NCBI GenBank assembly: GCA_023422485.1
Contig: JAGTAM010000538.1
Coordinates: forward strand, 1 to 7,642
Direction: 5' to 3'
DNA length: 7,642 nucleotides
Source: Pseudomonadota bacterium
Lineage (GTDB): Bacteria > Pseudomonadota > Alphaproteobacteria > Rhizobiales > Beijerinckiaceae
Positions 1 through 6,259 of the stretch are shown here, piece by piece; the first letter of the stretch is position 1, and every line of letters starts with the position of its first letter. The notes beneath the pieces were generated by a model. That model ran no database searches, had not been told where the DNA came from, and saw only the letters and a list, made by a program, of their open reading frames with translations. The translations under genes were made by a program, and so were the position numbers.

Positions 1-565
1 CCAGATGGTCGAGCGTCTCGATCAGGGCGGCCGCGCGCCGACGGCCGCTCACGAACAGGCGCCCGATCGTAACGGCTCGCAGGAGGGGGGGCGCGAGCAA
101 GGCCATCCGCTGCCGGGCAGACGGCTCGATCGGCCGCCCCTGCCACTGGACCGTCAGGAAGGCCGCACGTGTCGCTTCCTTCTCCAGGACGACGCCGAGC
201 GAGTCGGTCATCCCCTGCGGGGCCAGCCATTCCCGATGAAACCGCGTCCGCTCCATCTCCGCATCCGGCACCAGATCGCTTGCCGTGATGACCGCCCCAA
301 CAGGTTGAAAGGCGAAGGCGGGAAAGAGCGGGTTCAGGGCCGCATAATTTTCTTGATATATCTTAGTATAATGCGGGTCTTCATTGTATCGAAACAGCGT
401 ATCTACTTCCGGCCTGATCGCATCATGCCAGTACATCATGGCCTGATTGCCCCCGATAAACAGGCAAATACTCTCGACAGCCTCAGGCCAAAGTCTGGGA
501 TCGACGGCCGAGTCGTAGATCCGCGCGATCACGGCGGAAAGGGCCGCAGACTCCGGGTCGTTCAA
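1..565 (-). CDS. LuxR-type HTH transcriptional regulator, N-terminal part (runs off the left edge)
   Basis: The minus strand is open from here to the window edge, giving 188 residues of the N-terminal sensor region; the DNA-binding HTH would lie beyond position 1. Recognisable family features are an early ARIYDSAVDPRLWPEAVESI segment, then ENYAALNPLFPAF, SDLVPDAEMERTRFHREW and LAPQGMTDSLGVVLEKE, followed by an LLAPPLLRAVTIGRLF helix. This order is familiar from alphaproteobacterial LuxR-type regulators of roughly 350-400 residues; the match is from memory. I chose the TTG at 565-563 because an excellent Shine-Dalgarno sequence precedes it at the right distance. A GTG at 571-569 overlaps that SD, and an in-frame ATG at 643-641 would add 26 residues of unlikely sequence. 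Codons near 341-390 are AT-rich (16 of 50 bases G or C), unlike the neighbours. The gene is divergent from the propeller-Hint pair, so it could regulate them, but that is inference. Confidence 0.82.
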   Translation of the reverse strand, partial: MNDPESAALSAVIARIYDSAVDPRLWPEAVESICLFIGGNQAMMYWHDAIRPEVDTLFRYNEDPHYTKIYQENYAALNPLFPAFAFQPVGAVITASDLVPDAEMERTRFHREWLAPQGMTDSLGVVLEKEATRAAFLTVQWQGRPIEPSARQRMALLAPPLLRAVTIGRLFVSGRRRAAALIETLDHL

Positions 566-567
566 GG

Positions 568-575
568 TCACCTCC
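568..575 (-). promoter_or_regulatory. Ribosome binding site for the TTG start of the LuxR-type gene
   Basis: Read on the minus strand, GGAGGTGA is complementary to the 3' end of alphaproteobacterial 16S rRNA (anti-SD CACCUCC core). GGAGG stands 5 nt before TTG 565-563. It directly abuts or overlaps the alternative GTG at 571-569, which therefore could not use it. This decides the start in favour of TTG. Confidence 0.6.
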
Positions 576-639
576 GACGGACAGGGCGACGATAAGCGCC
601 GCCTGTGGCGGAAGTACAACTCCAAACTGATGCTGCGGC

Positions 640-661
640 GCATCCACCCTAGGGTGGACGC
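640..661. promoter_or_regulatory. 22-bp near-perfect palindrome, candidate operator
   Basis: The core TCCACCCTAGGGTGGA (643-658) is a perfect 16-bp palindrome. Two further pairs outside one mismatch (642/659) extend it, so 10 of 11 base pairs are symmetric. There is no loop at the centre, which favours a binding site for a dimeric protein over an RNA hairpin. It lies 75 bp upstream of the LuxR-type start and about 270 bp upstream of the propeller gene. LuxR-family proteins commonly bind palindromes of about 20 bp, so autoregulation is plausible but unproven. Confidence 0.5.
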
Positions 662-912
662 CCGATCCCGTAACCTTCCGCAGGTTCCCGGCCTCGTCAT
701 CGGCCCTCGTCGACGGGGCCTGCGGCCGATCCGACCGATCGGGGGAATCGGGTGGTCGATCAAGTCTTCGGGTCTGGAACCGATCCCGCGCGGCCCGCCG
801 CCCGGCCGTCCGGCTCCGATTCGTCCCGATCGGCCGCATCCGTCGGCGGATGGGGACCGGCCGGATGCCGTCCCCGCTCCGCTCTCCCGAGCATGATCTC
901 TCTCGGTTTCGC

Positions 913-920
913 AGGGGAGG
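913..920 (+). promoter_or_regulatory. Ribosome binding site of first propeller-Hint gene
   Basis: AGGGGAGG lies 8 nt before ATG 929. The spacing matches that of the second copy, and the two leaders share GAGGCAGA, suggesting that the leader was duplicated with the gene. Confidence 0.7.
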
Positions 921-928
921 CAGACTAG

Positions 929-2410
929 ATGGCCATCACGCGCGCTTCGACCAATCCCGATGGGTCCCAGAGCGACGGCTCGGCCGGCGGGGCGTCGATC
1001 TCCGGCGACGGCACCCTCGTCGCCTTCCAGAGCCAGGCGAGCGACCTCGTCGCCCCGGCCGCGGCGCCGCTGACCCTCGGCGTCTACGTCAAAAACCTGA
1101 CCACGGGCGCGGTGACCCGGGCCTCGGAACTGGGCGACGGCAGGCCGATCGACCGCTTCAACGCCGCGCCCTCGCTCGCCGCCGACGGCAGCGCCGTGGC
1201 GTTCCGGAGCAGCCTCGGCATCGCCGGCGGATCGGCCCAGGCCGTCGTCAAGACTCTGGGAAGCGGCGCGTTCACCATCGCGTCGGCCGCCGCCGACGGC
1301 ACCCGCGGGAACCAGGACACCTCGGACGTGTCGCTGTCGGGCGACGGCCGGACGGTCGCGTTCGCGACCCGCAGCACGAATCTCGCGGTAAACGACACGA
1401 ACGCCAGTTCCGACGTCTTCGTCAGGGACCTGACCACCGGCACGCTCACCCGCGCCTCGACCGCCGCCGACGGCACCCAGGCCGATGCCGGCAGCGTCCT
1501 CGCGTCGATGTCCGTCGACGGCCGCCACGTCGCCTTCCAGAGCGATGCCACCAACCTCGTGGCCGGCGACACCAACGGCGTCTCCGACGTCTACGTCAAG
1601 AACCTGACCACCGGCGCGATCACCAGGGCCTCGACCTCCGCCGACGGCAGCCAGGGCAACGGCGTCAGCACCGGCGCCTCGCTGTCGCGCGACGGCAACC
1701 TCGTCGCCTTCGTCAGCCGCGCCGACAACCTCGTGGCGGGCGACACCAACCTCGGCGCCGACGTGTTCGTGAAGAACCTGACCACGGGCGCCATCACCCG
1801 CGTCTCCAACGCCGCCGACGGCGCCCAGAGCAGCGGCGATGCCGTCGGCATCGCCCGGATCTCCGCTGACGGAACCAAGGTCGCGTTCACCAGCCTCGCC
1901 GACAACCTCGTGCCCGGCGACACCAACCTGTCGGCCGACGTGTTCGTGAAGGACCTGACGACCGGCACGCTCACCCGCGTCTCCACCGCCGCCGACGGGA
2001 CCCAGTCCAACTTCGTCAGCTTCAACAGCCCCACCCTGTCGTCCGACGGCAGCCGCGTCGCCTTCGACAGCCGCGCCAGCAATCTCGTGCCCAACGACAC
2101 CAACAGCGTCGACGACGTGTTCGTCGCCGACGTGATCTGCTTTGCCACGGGCACGCGCATCCGCACGGCGCGCGGCGAGGTGGCGGTCGAGGATCTGGTG
2201 GTGGGCGACCGCGCGGTCACGGCCGACGGGACGACGCGCCCGATCCGCTGGATCGGCTCGCGCAGCCTCGGCGGCAACGGCGGCGCCCTGCCCTTCGCCC
2301 AGCAGCCGGTGCGCATCCGCCCCGGCGCCTTCGGCGAGGCCTGCCGGTCCGCGACCTCCTGCTCTCGCCGGGCCACCCGGTGCTGGTCGGCGACCACCTC
2401 GTGCCGGTGA
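929..2410 (+). CDS. Seven-bladed PD40-type beta-propeller protein with a frameshift-truncated Hint domain
   Basis: The 493-residue product starts MAITRAST, with no signal peptide or membrane segment. Seven repeats of 53-60 residues fill residues 3-402. Each has a core like LSxDGxxVAFxSxATNLVxxDTNxxxDVFVKxLTTG, resembling TolB/WD40-like PD40 blades. Blades 1 and 2 lack the DTN loop. Hint_2-like sequence follows: Cys404 in ICFATGTRI, GEVAVEDLVVGDRAV, RPIRWIGSR and PVRIRPGAFG. Near residue 470 a missing base throws the frame into about 23 meaningless residues ending at TGA 2410. The next copy reads through this point in frame, which identifies the lesion. The propeller could still be made, but Hint processing should be lost because the downstream GHP histidine and the YWHVELDAHD block are out of frame. 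Substrate and cellular role are unknown. The gene may share a transcript with the next copy. Confidence 0.85.
   Translation: MAITRASTNPDGSQSDGSAGGASISGDGTLVAFQSQASDLVAPAAAPLTLGVYVKNLTTGAVTRASELGDGRPIDRFNAAPSLAADGSAVAFRSSLGIAGGSAQAVVKTLGSGAFTIASAAADGTRGNQDTSDVSLSGDGRTVAFATRSTNLAVNDTNASSDVFVRDLTTGTLTRASTAADGTQADAGSVLASMSVDGRHVAFQSDATNLVAGDTNGVSDVYVKNLTTGAITRASTSADGSQGNGVSTGASLSRDGNLVAFVSRADNLVAGDTNLGADVFVKNLTTGAITRVSNAADGAQSSGDAVGIARISADGTKVAFTSLADNLVPGDTNLSADVFVKDLTTGTLTRVSTAADGTQSNFVSFNSPTLSSDGSRVAFDSRASNLVPNDTNSVDDVFVADVICFATGTRIRTARGEVAVEDLVVGDRAVTADGTTRPIRWIGSRSLGGNGGALPFAQQPVRIRPGAFGEACRSATSCSRRATRCWSATTSCR
932..2134 (+). repeat. Seven tandem propeller-blade repeats, first copy
   Basis: Repeat units of about 160-180 bp (53-60 residues) begin near codons 3, 61, 114, 172, 230, 288 and 347. 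Units 3-7 carry a D-T-N-x-x-x-D-V-(F/Y)-V signature followed mostly by LTTG. Units 1 and 2 keep the DGxxVAF core but have lost the D-T-N loop. Confidence 0.75.
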
Positions 2411-2748
2411 TGAGCCTCGTCAACGGCACCAGCCTCGCCCGGATGCCGGTCGAGACCGTCACCTACTGGCACGTCGAGCTGGACGCCCACGACATCCTCC
2501 TCGCCGAGGGCCTGCCGGCGGAGAGCTACCTCGATCTCGGCTCGCGTCCCTGGTTCGCCGGTTCCGACGCGCCCCTGCACGCTCCCGACTTCGTGCCGGC
2601 ACAGGCACCCGGCCGCTGCCGTCCGGTGGCCCTGGAGGGGCCGGTGGTCGAGGCCGAACGGCGCCGGCTCGATGCGGTCTTCGCGGCCGAGCTCGCGCAT
2701 CCTTGCGCCTGGGACGAGGCCGGCAGCCTCACCTGGATCAGCGCCTGA
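2341..2748 (+). pseudogene. Out-of-frame C-terminal half of the first Hint domain
   Basis: In the -1 frame relative to the upstream gene, translation from 2341 gives LPVRDLLLSPGHPVLVGDHL, then VPVMSLVNGT, YWHVELDAHDILLAEG and LPAESYLDLGSRPW, ending at TGA 2748. It aligns with residues from about 476 to the end of the second copy. It contains the conserved GHP histidine (codon 2374-2376) and both histidines of YWHVELDAH. A start ATG exists at 2410 within GTGATGAGC, and GTG or CTG codons lie further upstream. No SD sequence is obvious, so independent translation is doubtful. Restoring one base near 2336-2340 would rejoin the two parts into a protein of about 606 residues. Confidence 0.8.
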
Positions 2749-2810
2749 ACCGCGCAATCGCCCGAGCACGCGTGGCGCCGTGATCCGGCCTGCGCCAATC
2801 TTTTCCAGAC

Positions 2811-2814
2811 GAGG
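2811..2814 (+). promoter_or_regulatory. Ribosome binding site of second propeller-Hint gene
   Basis: GAGG lies 8 nt before ATG 2823, inside a leader (CAGACGAGGCAGATCCG) that resembles that of the first copy. The 74-bp gap between the copies (2749-2822) holds no evident terminator. Confidence 0.6.
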
Positions 2815-2822
2815 CAGATCCG

Positions 2823-4670
2823 ATGGCCATCACCCGCGCTTCCACAGGCACCGACGGCACGCAAGGCAACGGCCGCAGCGGCTCCGCCGCCCTCTCGGGC
2901 GACGGTACGCTCGTCGCCTTCGACACCGTGGCGACCAACCTCGGCGTCACACCCGATCCGAGCGGATCATCGAGCGTCTTCCTCAAGAACCTGACCACAG
3001 GCGTGCTGACCCGCCTCTCGACGGACAGCGACGGCGACCCGCTGACGGGCCAGAGCTTCGGAGCCTCGCTGACGCCGGACGGCAGCGCCGTGGCGTTCAC
3101 GACCGGTGCGCAGGAGCTGGTCGGGTCGGGCCGGCCGCGTCAGGTCGTGGTCAAGAGCCTCGTGACCGGTGACCTCCGGGTGGCCTCGACCGCCGCCGAC
3201 GGAACCCTGGCGAATGCCGACGTCACGACCCCGTCGCTGTCGGACGACGGCCGCACGGTCGCGTTCGGGACCGCGGCCTCGAACCTCGTGCCGAATGACA
3301 CGAACCAGACGTTCGACGTCTTCGTCAAGAATCTGGATACCGGCGCGATCATCCGCGCCTCGGCCGCCGCCGACGGCACGCCGGCCAACGACTTCAGCAT
3401 TTCCTTCTTGCTGGCCGGGGACGGGCGCAGCATCGCCTTCCACAGCACCGCCACCAACCTCGTGGCCGGCGACACCAACGGTCGCGCCGACGTCTTCGTC
3501 AAGAACCTGACCACCGGCGCCGTCACCAATGCCTCGACCGCCGCCGACGGCCGCCAGGGCAACGGCAACAGTTTCAACGCCGTGCAGTCGCGCGACGGCA
3601 ATCTCGTCGCCTTCCTAAGCAACGCCGACAATCTCGTGGCCGGCGACACCAACGGCCGCGCCGACGTCTTCGTCAAGAACCTGACCACGGGCGCCATCAC
3701 CCGCGTCTCCACCGCCGCCGATGGCACCCAGGGCAATGCCGATGCCACCGGCATTCCGCAGATCTCCGCCGACGGGACCAAGGTCGCGTTCACCAGCCGC
3801 GCCACCAGCCTTGTCGCGGGCGACACCAATCTCGCCACCGACACCTTCGTCAAGGATCTGACCACCGGCACGCTCACCCGCGTCTCCACCGCCGCCGACG
3901 GCACGCAGGGCAACGGCCCCAGCAACGGCAGCATTCTTGCCCTGTCGGCCGACGGCAGCCGCGTCGCCTTCGACAGCCAGGCCACCAACCTCGTGCCCGG
4001 CGACACCAACAACACGACCGACGTGTTCGTGGCTGACGTGATCTGCTTCGCCACCGGTACGCGCATCCACACCGCGCGCGGCGAGGCCGCGGTCGAGGAT
4101 CTCCGCGTCGGCGATCGTGCGCTCACGGCCGAGGGCGCGCTGCGCCCGGTCCGCTGGGTCGGCTCGCGCCGCCTCGACGGGCACGGGAGCGCCCTGCCCT
4201 TCGCTCAGCAGCCGGTCCGCATCCGCGCCGGCGCCTTCGGCCCGGGCCTGCCCATCCGCGACCTGCGCCTCTCGCCCGGTCACCCGGTGCTGGTCGGGGC
4301 CGCCGCGGCCGGCGCGGGCGGCGTGCTCGTTCCCGTGATGTGCCTAATCAACGGCACGACCATCGCCCGCGAGGCGGTCGAGTCCGTCGCCTACTGGCAC
4401 GTCGAACTGGACGCCCACGACATCCTGCTCGCCGAGGGTCTGCCAGCCGAGAGCTACCTCGACCTCGGCTCGCGGCCATGGTTTTCCGGCTCCGACGCCC
4501 GGCTGCACGACCCTGACCTCGTAGCGGCGGGCTCCCCCGGCCGGTGCCGTTCGGTCGCGGTGGAGGGGCCGGTCGTCGAGGCCGAGCGGCGGCGGCTCGA
4601 CGCTCTGTTCGCGGCGGCACTCGACGGCCACGGTGCCTGGAGCGCGCCCCTCGCGTGGTCCGCAGTCTGA
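2823..4670 (+). CDS. Seven-bladed PD40-type beta-propeller protein with intact C-terminal Hint domain
   Basis: This 615-residue protein is the intact paralogue of the preceding gene. It has seven blades (residues 3-406), mostly with the DTNxxxDVFVKNLTTG loop. The Hint_2-like domain follows at residues 407 to about 555: Cys408 in ICFATGTRIHTARGE, VEDLRVGDRALTAEG, RPVRWVGSRR, LSPGHPVLV (His487), VPVMCLINGT and YWHVELDAHD (His526, His532), then LLAEGLPAESYLDLG. A tail of about 60 residues contains VEGPVVEAERRRLDALF. Hint domains of Hedgehog, inteins and bacterial relatives use the N-terminal Cys for an N-S acyl shift and a T/SxxH-type histidine to activate it. Autocleavage here is inferred, not shown. 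There is no N-terminal signal peptide; export by another route or a cytoplasmic role are both open. The gene ends 15 bp before the stop of the convergent CinA-like gene. Confidence 0.88.
   Translation: MAITRASTGTDGTQGNGRSGSAALSGDGTLVAFDTVATNLGVTPDPSGSSSVFLKNLTTGVLTRLSTDSDGDPLTGQSFGASLTPDGSAVAFTTGAQELVGSGRPRQVVVKSLVTGDLRVASTAADGTLANADVTTPSLSDDGRTVAFGTAASNLVPNDTNQTFDVFVKNLDTGAIIRASAAADGTPANDFSISFLLAGDGRSIAFHSTATNLVAGDTNGRADVFVKNLTTGAVTNASTAADGRQGNGNSFNAVQSRDGNLVAFLSNADNLVAGDTNGRADVFVKNLTTGAITRVSTAADGTQGNADATGIPQISADGTKVAFTSRATSLVAGDTNLATDTFVKDLTTGTLTRVSTAADGTQGNGPSNGSILALSADGSRVAFDSQATNLVPGDTNNTTDVFVADVICFATGTRIHTARGEAAVEDLRVGDRALTAEGALRPVRWVGSRRLDGHGSALPFAQQPVRIRAGAFGPGLPIRDLRLSPGHPVLVGAAAAGAGGVLVPVMCLINGTTIAREAVESVAYWHVELDAHDILLAEGLPAESYLDLGSRPWFSGSDARLHDPDLVAAGSPGRCRSVAVEGPVVEAERRRLDALFAAALDGHGAWSAPLAWSAV
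2826..4040 (+). repeat. Seven tandem propeller-blade repeats, second copy
   Basis: Blades begin near codons 3, 61, 117, 175, 233, 291 and 350, each 56-59 residues long. As in the first copy, blades 1 and 2 lack the DTN loop (VTPDPSGSSSVFLK and VGSGRPRQVVVK at that position), so the gene duplicated after the blades had differentiated. Confidence 0.75.
3456..3701 (+). repeat. Near-identical 72-bp direct repeats in adjacent blades 4 and 5
   Basis: Positions 3456-3527 and 3630-3701 differ at only 4 of 72 bases by eye and lie exactly 174 bp (58 codons) apart. Both encode NLVAGDTNGRADVFVKNLTTG plus a short tail. The match includes most synonymous positions, which suggests recent duplication or gene conversion between blades. 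Confidence 0.75.
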
Positions 4671-4685
4671 GGGCCCGATCCCGCT

Positions 4686-5435
4686 TCAGGCCCGGAGCCC
4701 CGCGAGCAGCGCCTCAACCGCCGCGCGCGCTGCCGCAATCGCATCGGCGTCGCGTCCGCGCACGACGATGCGGTTGCGGAATCCCTCCGGCGTGATCGAC
4801 GGATAGGAGCCGATCGACACACTGCCATGCGCGGCGGCGATCTCGGTGAGGCCGCCGGCGAAGTTGCCCTCCGGAATCGCACCCGCCTCGATCGTCTCCG
4901 AGATCACCGGCGCATTCGACGTCAAGGTCGGGCGGATCTCGTCGAGCATGGCCCCCATGATCTGCGGCACGCCGGCCATGACGTACACGTTGCCGATGCG
5001 GAAACCCGGCGCCTTCGAGACCGGGTTGGCGATCAGGTCGGCCCCGTCGGGGATGCGGGCCATGCGCAGACGGGCCGCGTTCAGATCCTCCGGCCGGTGC
5101 CGCTCCAGCAGCATGGCGCGCGCGCGCGGATCGACGTCGATGCCGACGCCGAAGGCCTCCGCCACGCTGTCGGCGGTGATGTCGTCATGGGTCGGGCCGA
5201 TGCCGCCGGAGGTGAAGAGGTAGGTGTAGCGCGCCCGCAGCGCGTTCACCGCGGCGACGATCTCCGCCTTCACATCCGGCACGATGCGCACCTCGCGCAG
5301 ATCCACCCCGATCTCGGTCAGCATGTCGGCGATGGTGCCGATGTTCTTGTCCTTGGTGCGGCCCGAGAGGATCTCGTCGCCGATGATCAGGATCGCGGCG
5401 GTGACGTCGGGACTTTGGGAGCTGGTCTCGGACAT
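4686..5435 (-). CDS. Stand-alone MoCF-binding-type (CinA N-terminal-like) protein
   Basis: The protein has 249 residues starting MSETSSQSPD at ATG 5435-5433, which has a GAGG four bases upstream. An earlier in-frame ATG (5513) is rejected because it has no SD and adds a Pro/His/Arg-rich extension. Family motifs are AAILIIGDEILSGRTKDKN (residues 13-31), TSGGIGPTHDDITADSVAEAF (75-95) and YVMAGVPQIM (151-160). These mark the molybdopterin-cofactor-binding-like fold (MoaB/MogA/CinA N-terminal). The nicotinamide-nucleotide amidase domain of full-length CinA (about 400 residues) is absent; the single-domain form is common in Alphaproteobacteria, where its function is poorly defined. It is divergent from sfsA across 83 bp and convergent with the second propeller gene. 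Confidence 0.9.
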   Translation of the reverse strand: MSETSSQSPDVTAAILIIGDEILSGRTKDKNIGTIADMLTEIGVDLREVRIVPDVKAEIVAAVNALRARYTYLFTSGGIGPTHDDITADSVAEAFGVGIDVDPRARAMLLERHRPEDLNAARLRMARIPDGADLIANPVSKAPGFRIGNVYVMAGVPQIMGAMLDEIRPTLTSNAPVISETIEAGAIPEGNFAGGLTEIAAAHGSVSIGSYPSITPEGFRNRIVVRGRDADAIAAARAAVEALLAGLRA

Positions 5436-5439
5436 GAAG

Positions 5440-5443
5440 CCTC
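5440..5443 (-). promoter_or_regulatory. Ribosome binding site of CinA-like gene
   Basis: On the minus strand GAGG is followed by CTTC and ATG 5435-5433. It supports the internal start over the ATG at 5513. The 83-bp divergent gap (5436-5518) also has to carry the sfsA promoter; no clear box was found. Confidence 0.55.
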
Positions 5444-5518
5444 GGGGGCGATGATCGGGGTGGAAGCTAGGGCGCGGATGCGCGAAAGCGAAAGCCCGTC
5501 CCGCTTCCAACAACCGCG

Positions 5519-6259
5519 ATGCGTTTCACCGCTCCCCTGATCGAAGGTCGCCTCGTGCGGCGCTACAAGCGCTTCCTGGCCGATGTGCGGCTTCCCGACG
5601 GTACGGAGGTGACGGCGCATTGCGCCAATCCCGGCGCGATGCTCGGACTCAACGCGGAAGGATTCCGCGTGCTGCTCTCGGCCTCGACCAATCCGTCGCG
5701 AAAACTCGGGTTCTCATGGGAGCTGGTGGAAGCGGAGCTACCCGGCGGGTCGCAATGGGTCGGCATCAACACGGCGCGCCCGAACGCCCTCGTCGCCGAG
5801 GCCTTTCGCGAGGGAAAGCTCGCGCCGCTGATCGGCTACGAGACGCTGCGGCCCGAGGTCGCCTATGGAAAGGCAAGCCGCGTCGACTTCCTGGCGAGCG
5901 GCGGCGGCCTGCCGCCCTGCCATGTCGAGGTGAAGAACTGCCACCTGATGCGGCAGGCCGGACTCGCCGAATTCCCCGATTGCAAGGCCGCCCGCTCGTC
6001 CCGCCACATGGAGGAGTTGGCCGGCGTCGTCGAAGCGGGCGGCCGGGCGATGCTGATCGTGGTGATCCAGATGCGGGCCGACGCCTTCGATGTGGCCCGC
6101 GACATCGATCCGGCCTTCGACCGCGCGCTTCGAGCGGCGCTGGCGGCGGGCGTCGAGGCCTATGCCTATACCTGCGCCGTCGGGCCGGAGGGAGTCGCGA
6201 TCGATGCGCCCGTTCCGATCCTCACGCCGGGCGCGCAGAATCCGTCCGCTCGAACATGA
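5519..6259 (+). CDS. sfsA: DNA/RNA nuclease SfsA family protein
   Basis: This 246-residue protein is close to the E. coli SfsA length of about 234. The N-terminal part has the family pattern LIEGRLVRRYKRFLADVRL (7-25) and VTAHCANPGAMLGL (31-44), consistent with its OB-fold-like region. The C-terminal part has SRVDF (120-124), CHVEVKN (134-140) and LAEFPD with RSSRHMEELA (149-168). Asp123, Glu137 and Lys139 fit the PD-(D/E)xK-type nuclease arrangement described for the family. SfsA was first named for an effect on sugar fermentation (maltose genes) in E. coli; its physiological role is unsettled. No strong SD precedes ATG 5519, but the N-terminus matches the family and nothing better lies upstream. 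The 3' end overlaps the convergent FkbM gene by 38 bp. Confidence 0.93.
   Translation: MRFTAPLIEGRLVRRYKRFLADVRLPDGTEVTAHCANPGAMLGLNAEGFRVLLSASTNPSRKLGFSWELVEAELPGGSQWVGINTARPNALVAEAFREGKLAPLIGYETLRPEVAYGKASRVDFLASGGGLPPCHVEVKNCHLMRQAGLAEFPDCKAARSSRHMEELAGVVEAGGRAMLIVVIQMRADAFDVARDIDPAFDRALRAALAAGVEAYAYTCAVGPEGVAIDAPVPILTPGAQNPSART

Larger units (their letters stand above)
566..928. other. Intergenic region between the divergent LuxR-type gene and first propeller-Hint gene
   Basis: No convincing gene is seen here; the open frames present have atypical Arg/Pro-rich translations. The region must hold the promoters for both divergent genes, but I could not find clear -35/-10 boxes. Structures seen are a 22-bp near-perfect palindrome (640-661), a small CCGCC-TGT-GGCGG hairpin (599-611) in the leader of the LuxR-type gene, and a hairpin CATCCG-TCGG-CGGATG (837-852) in the presumed leader of the propeller gene. 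Neither hairpin is followed by a T-run, so neither looks like an intrinsic terminator. CCGATCGG occurs twice, in 720-840. Confidence 0.6.

Noticed and set aside
344..372. TATAAT at 367-372 as a possible plus-strand promoter
   Set aside because: The nearest -35-like TTGATA is only 8 bp away and the site lies inside the LuxR-type coding sequence; no gene is served.
5..595. Long plus-strand open frame over the left end
   Set aside because: Its translation is Arg/Gly/Pro-rich and unlike any family, while the opposite strand encodes a recognisable LuxR-type sensor domain.
630..896. Plus-strand frame of 88 codons in the intergenic region
   Set aside because: The translation is Arg/Pro-rich with no SD or recognisable motif; it looks like chance openness in GC-rich DNA.
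850..1869. 339-codon plus-strand frame overlapping the first propeller gene
   Set aside because: It is the Arg-rich shadow produced by the GC-rich repeats of the propeller gene in another frame.
2336..2345. Programmed -1 ribosomal frameshift in the first Hint gene
   Set aside because: No X-XXY-YYZ slippery heptamer or clear downstream structure is present, and the second copy simply has one more base.
4671..4693. GGGCC...GGCCC inverted repeat as a bidirectional terminator
   Set aside because: The stem is only 5 bp with a 13-nt loop and no T-run; it overlaps the CinA-like stop codon.
5114..5130. Alternating GC tract as possible Z-DNA
   Set aside because: It is an Ala/Arg-coding run in the CinA-like gene, ordinary for GC-rich coding DNA.
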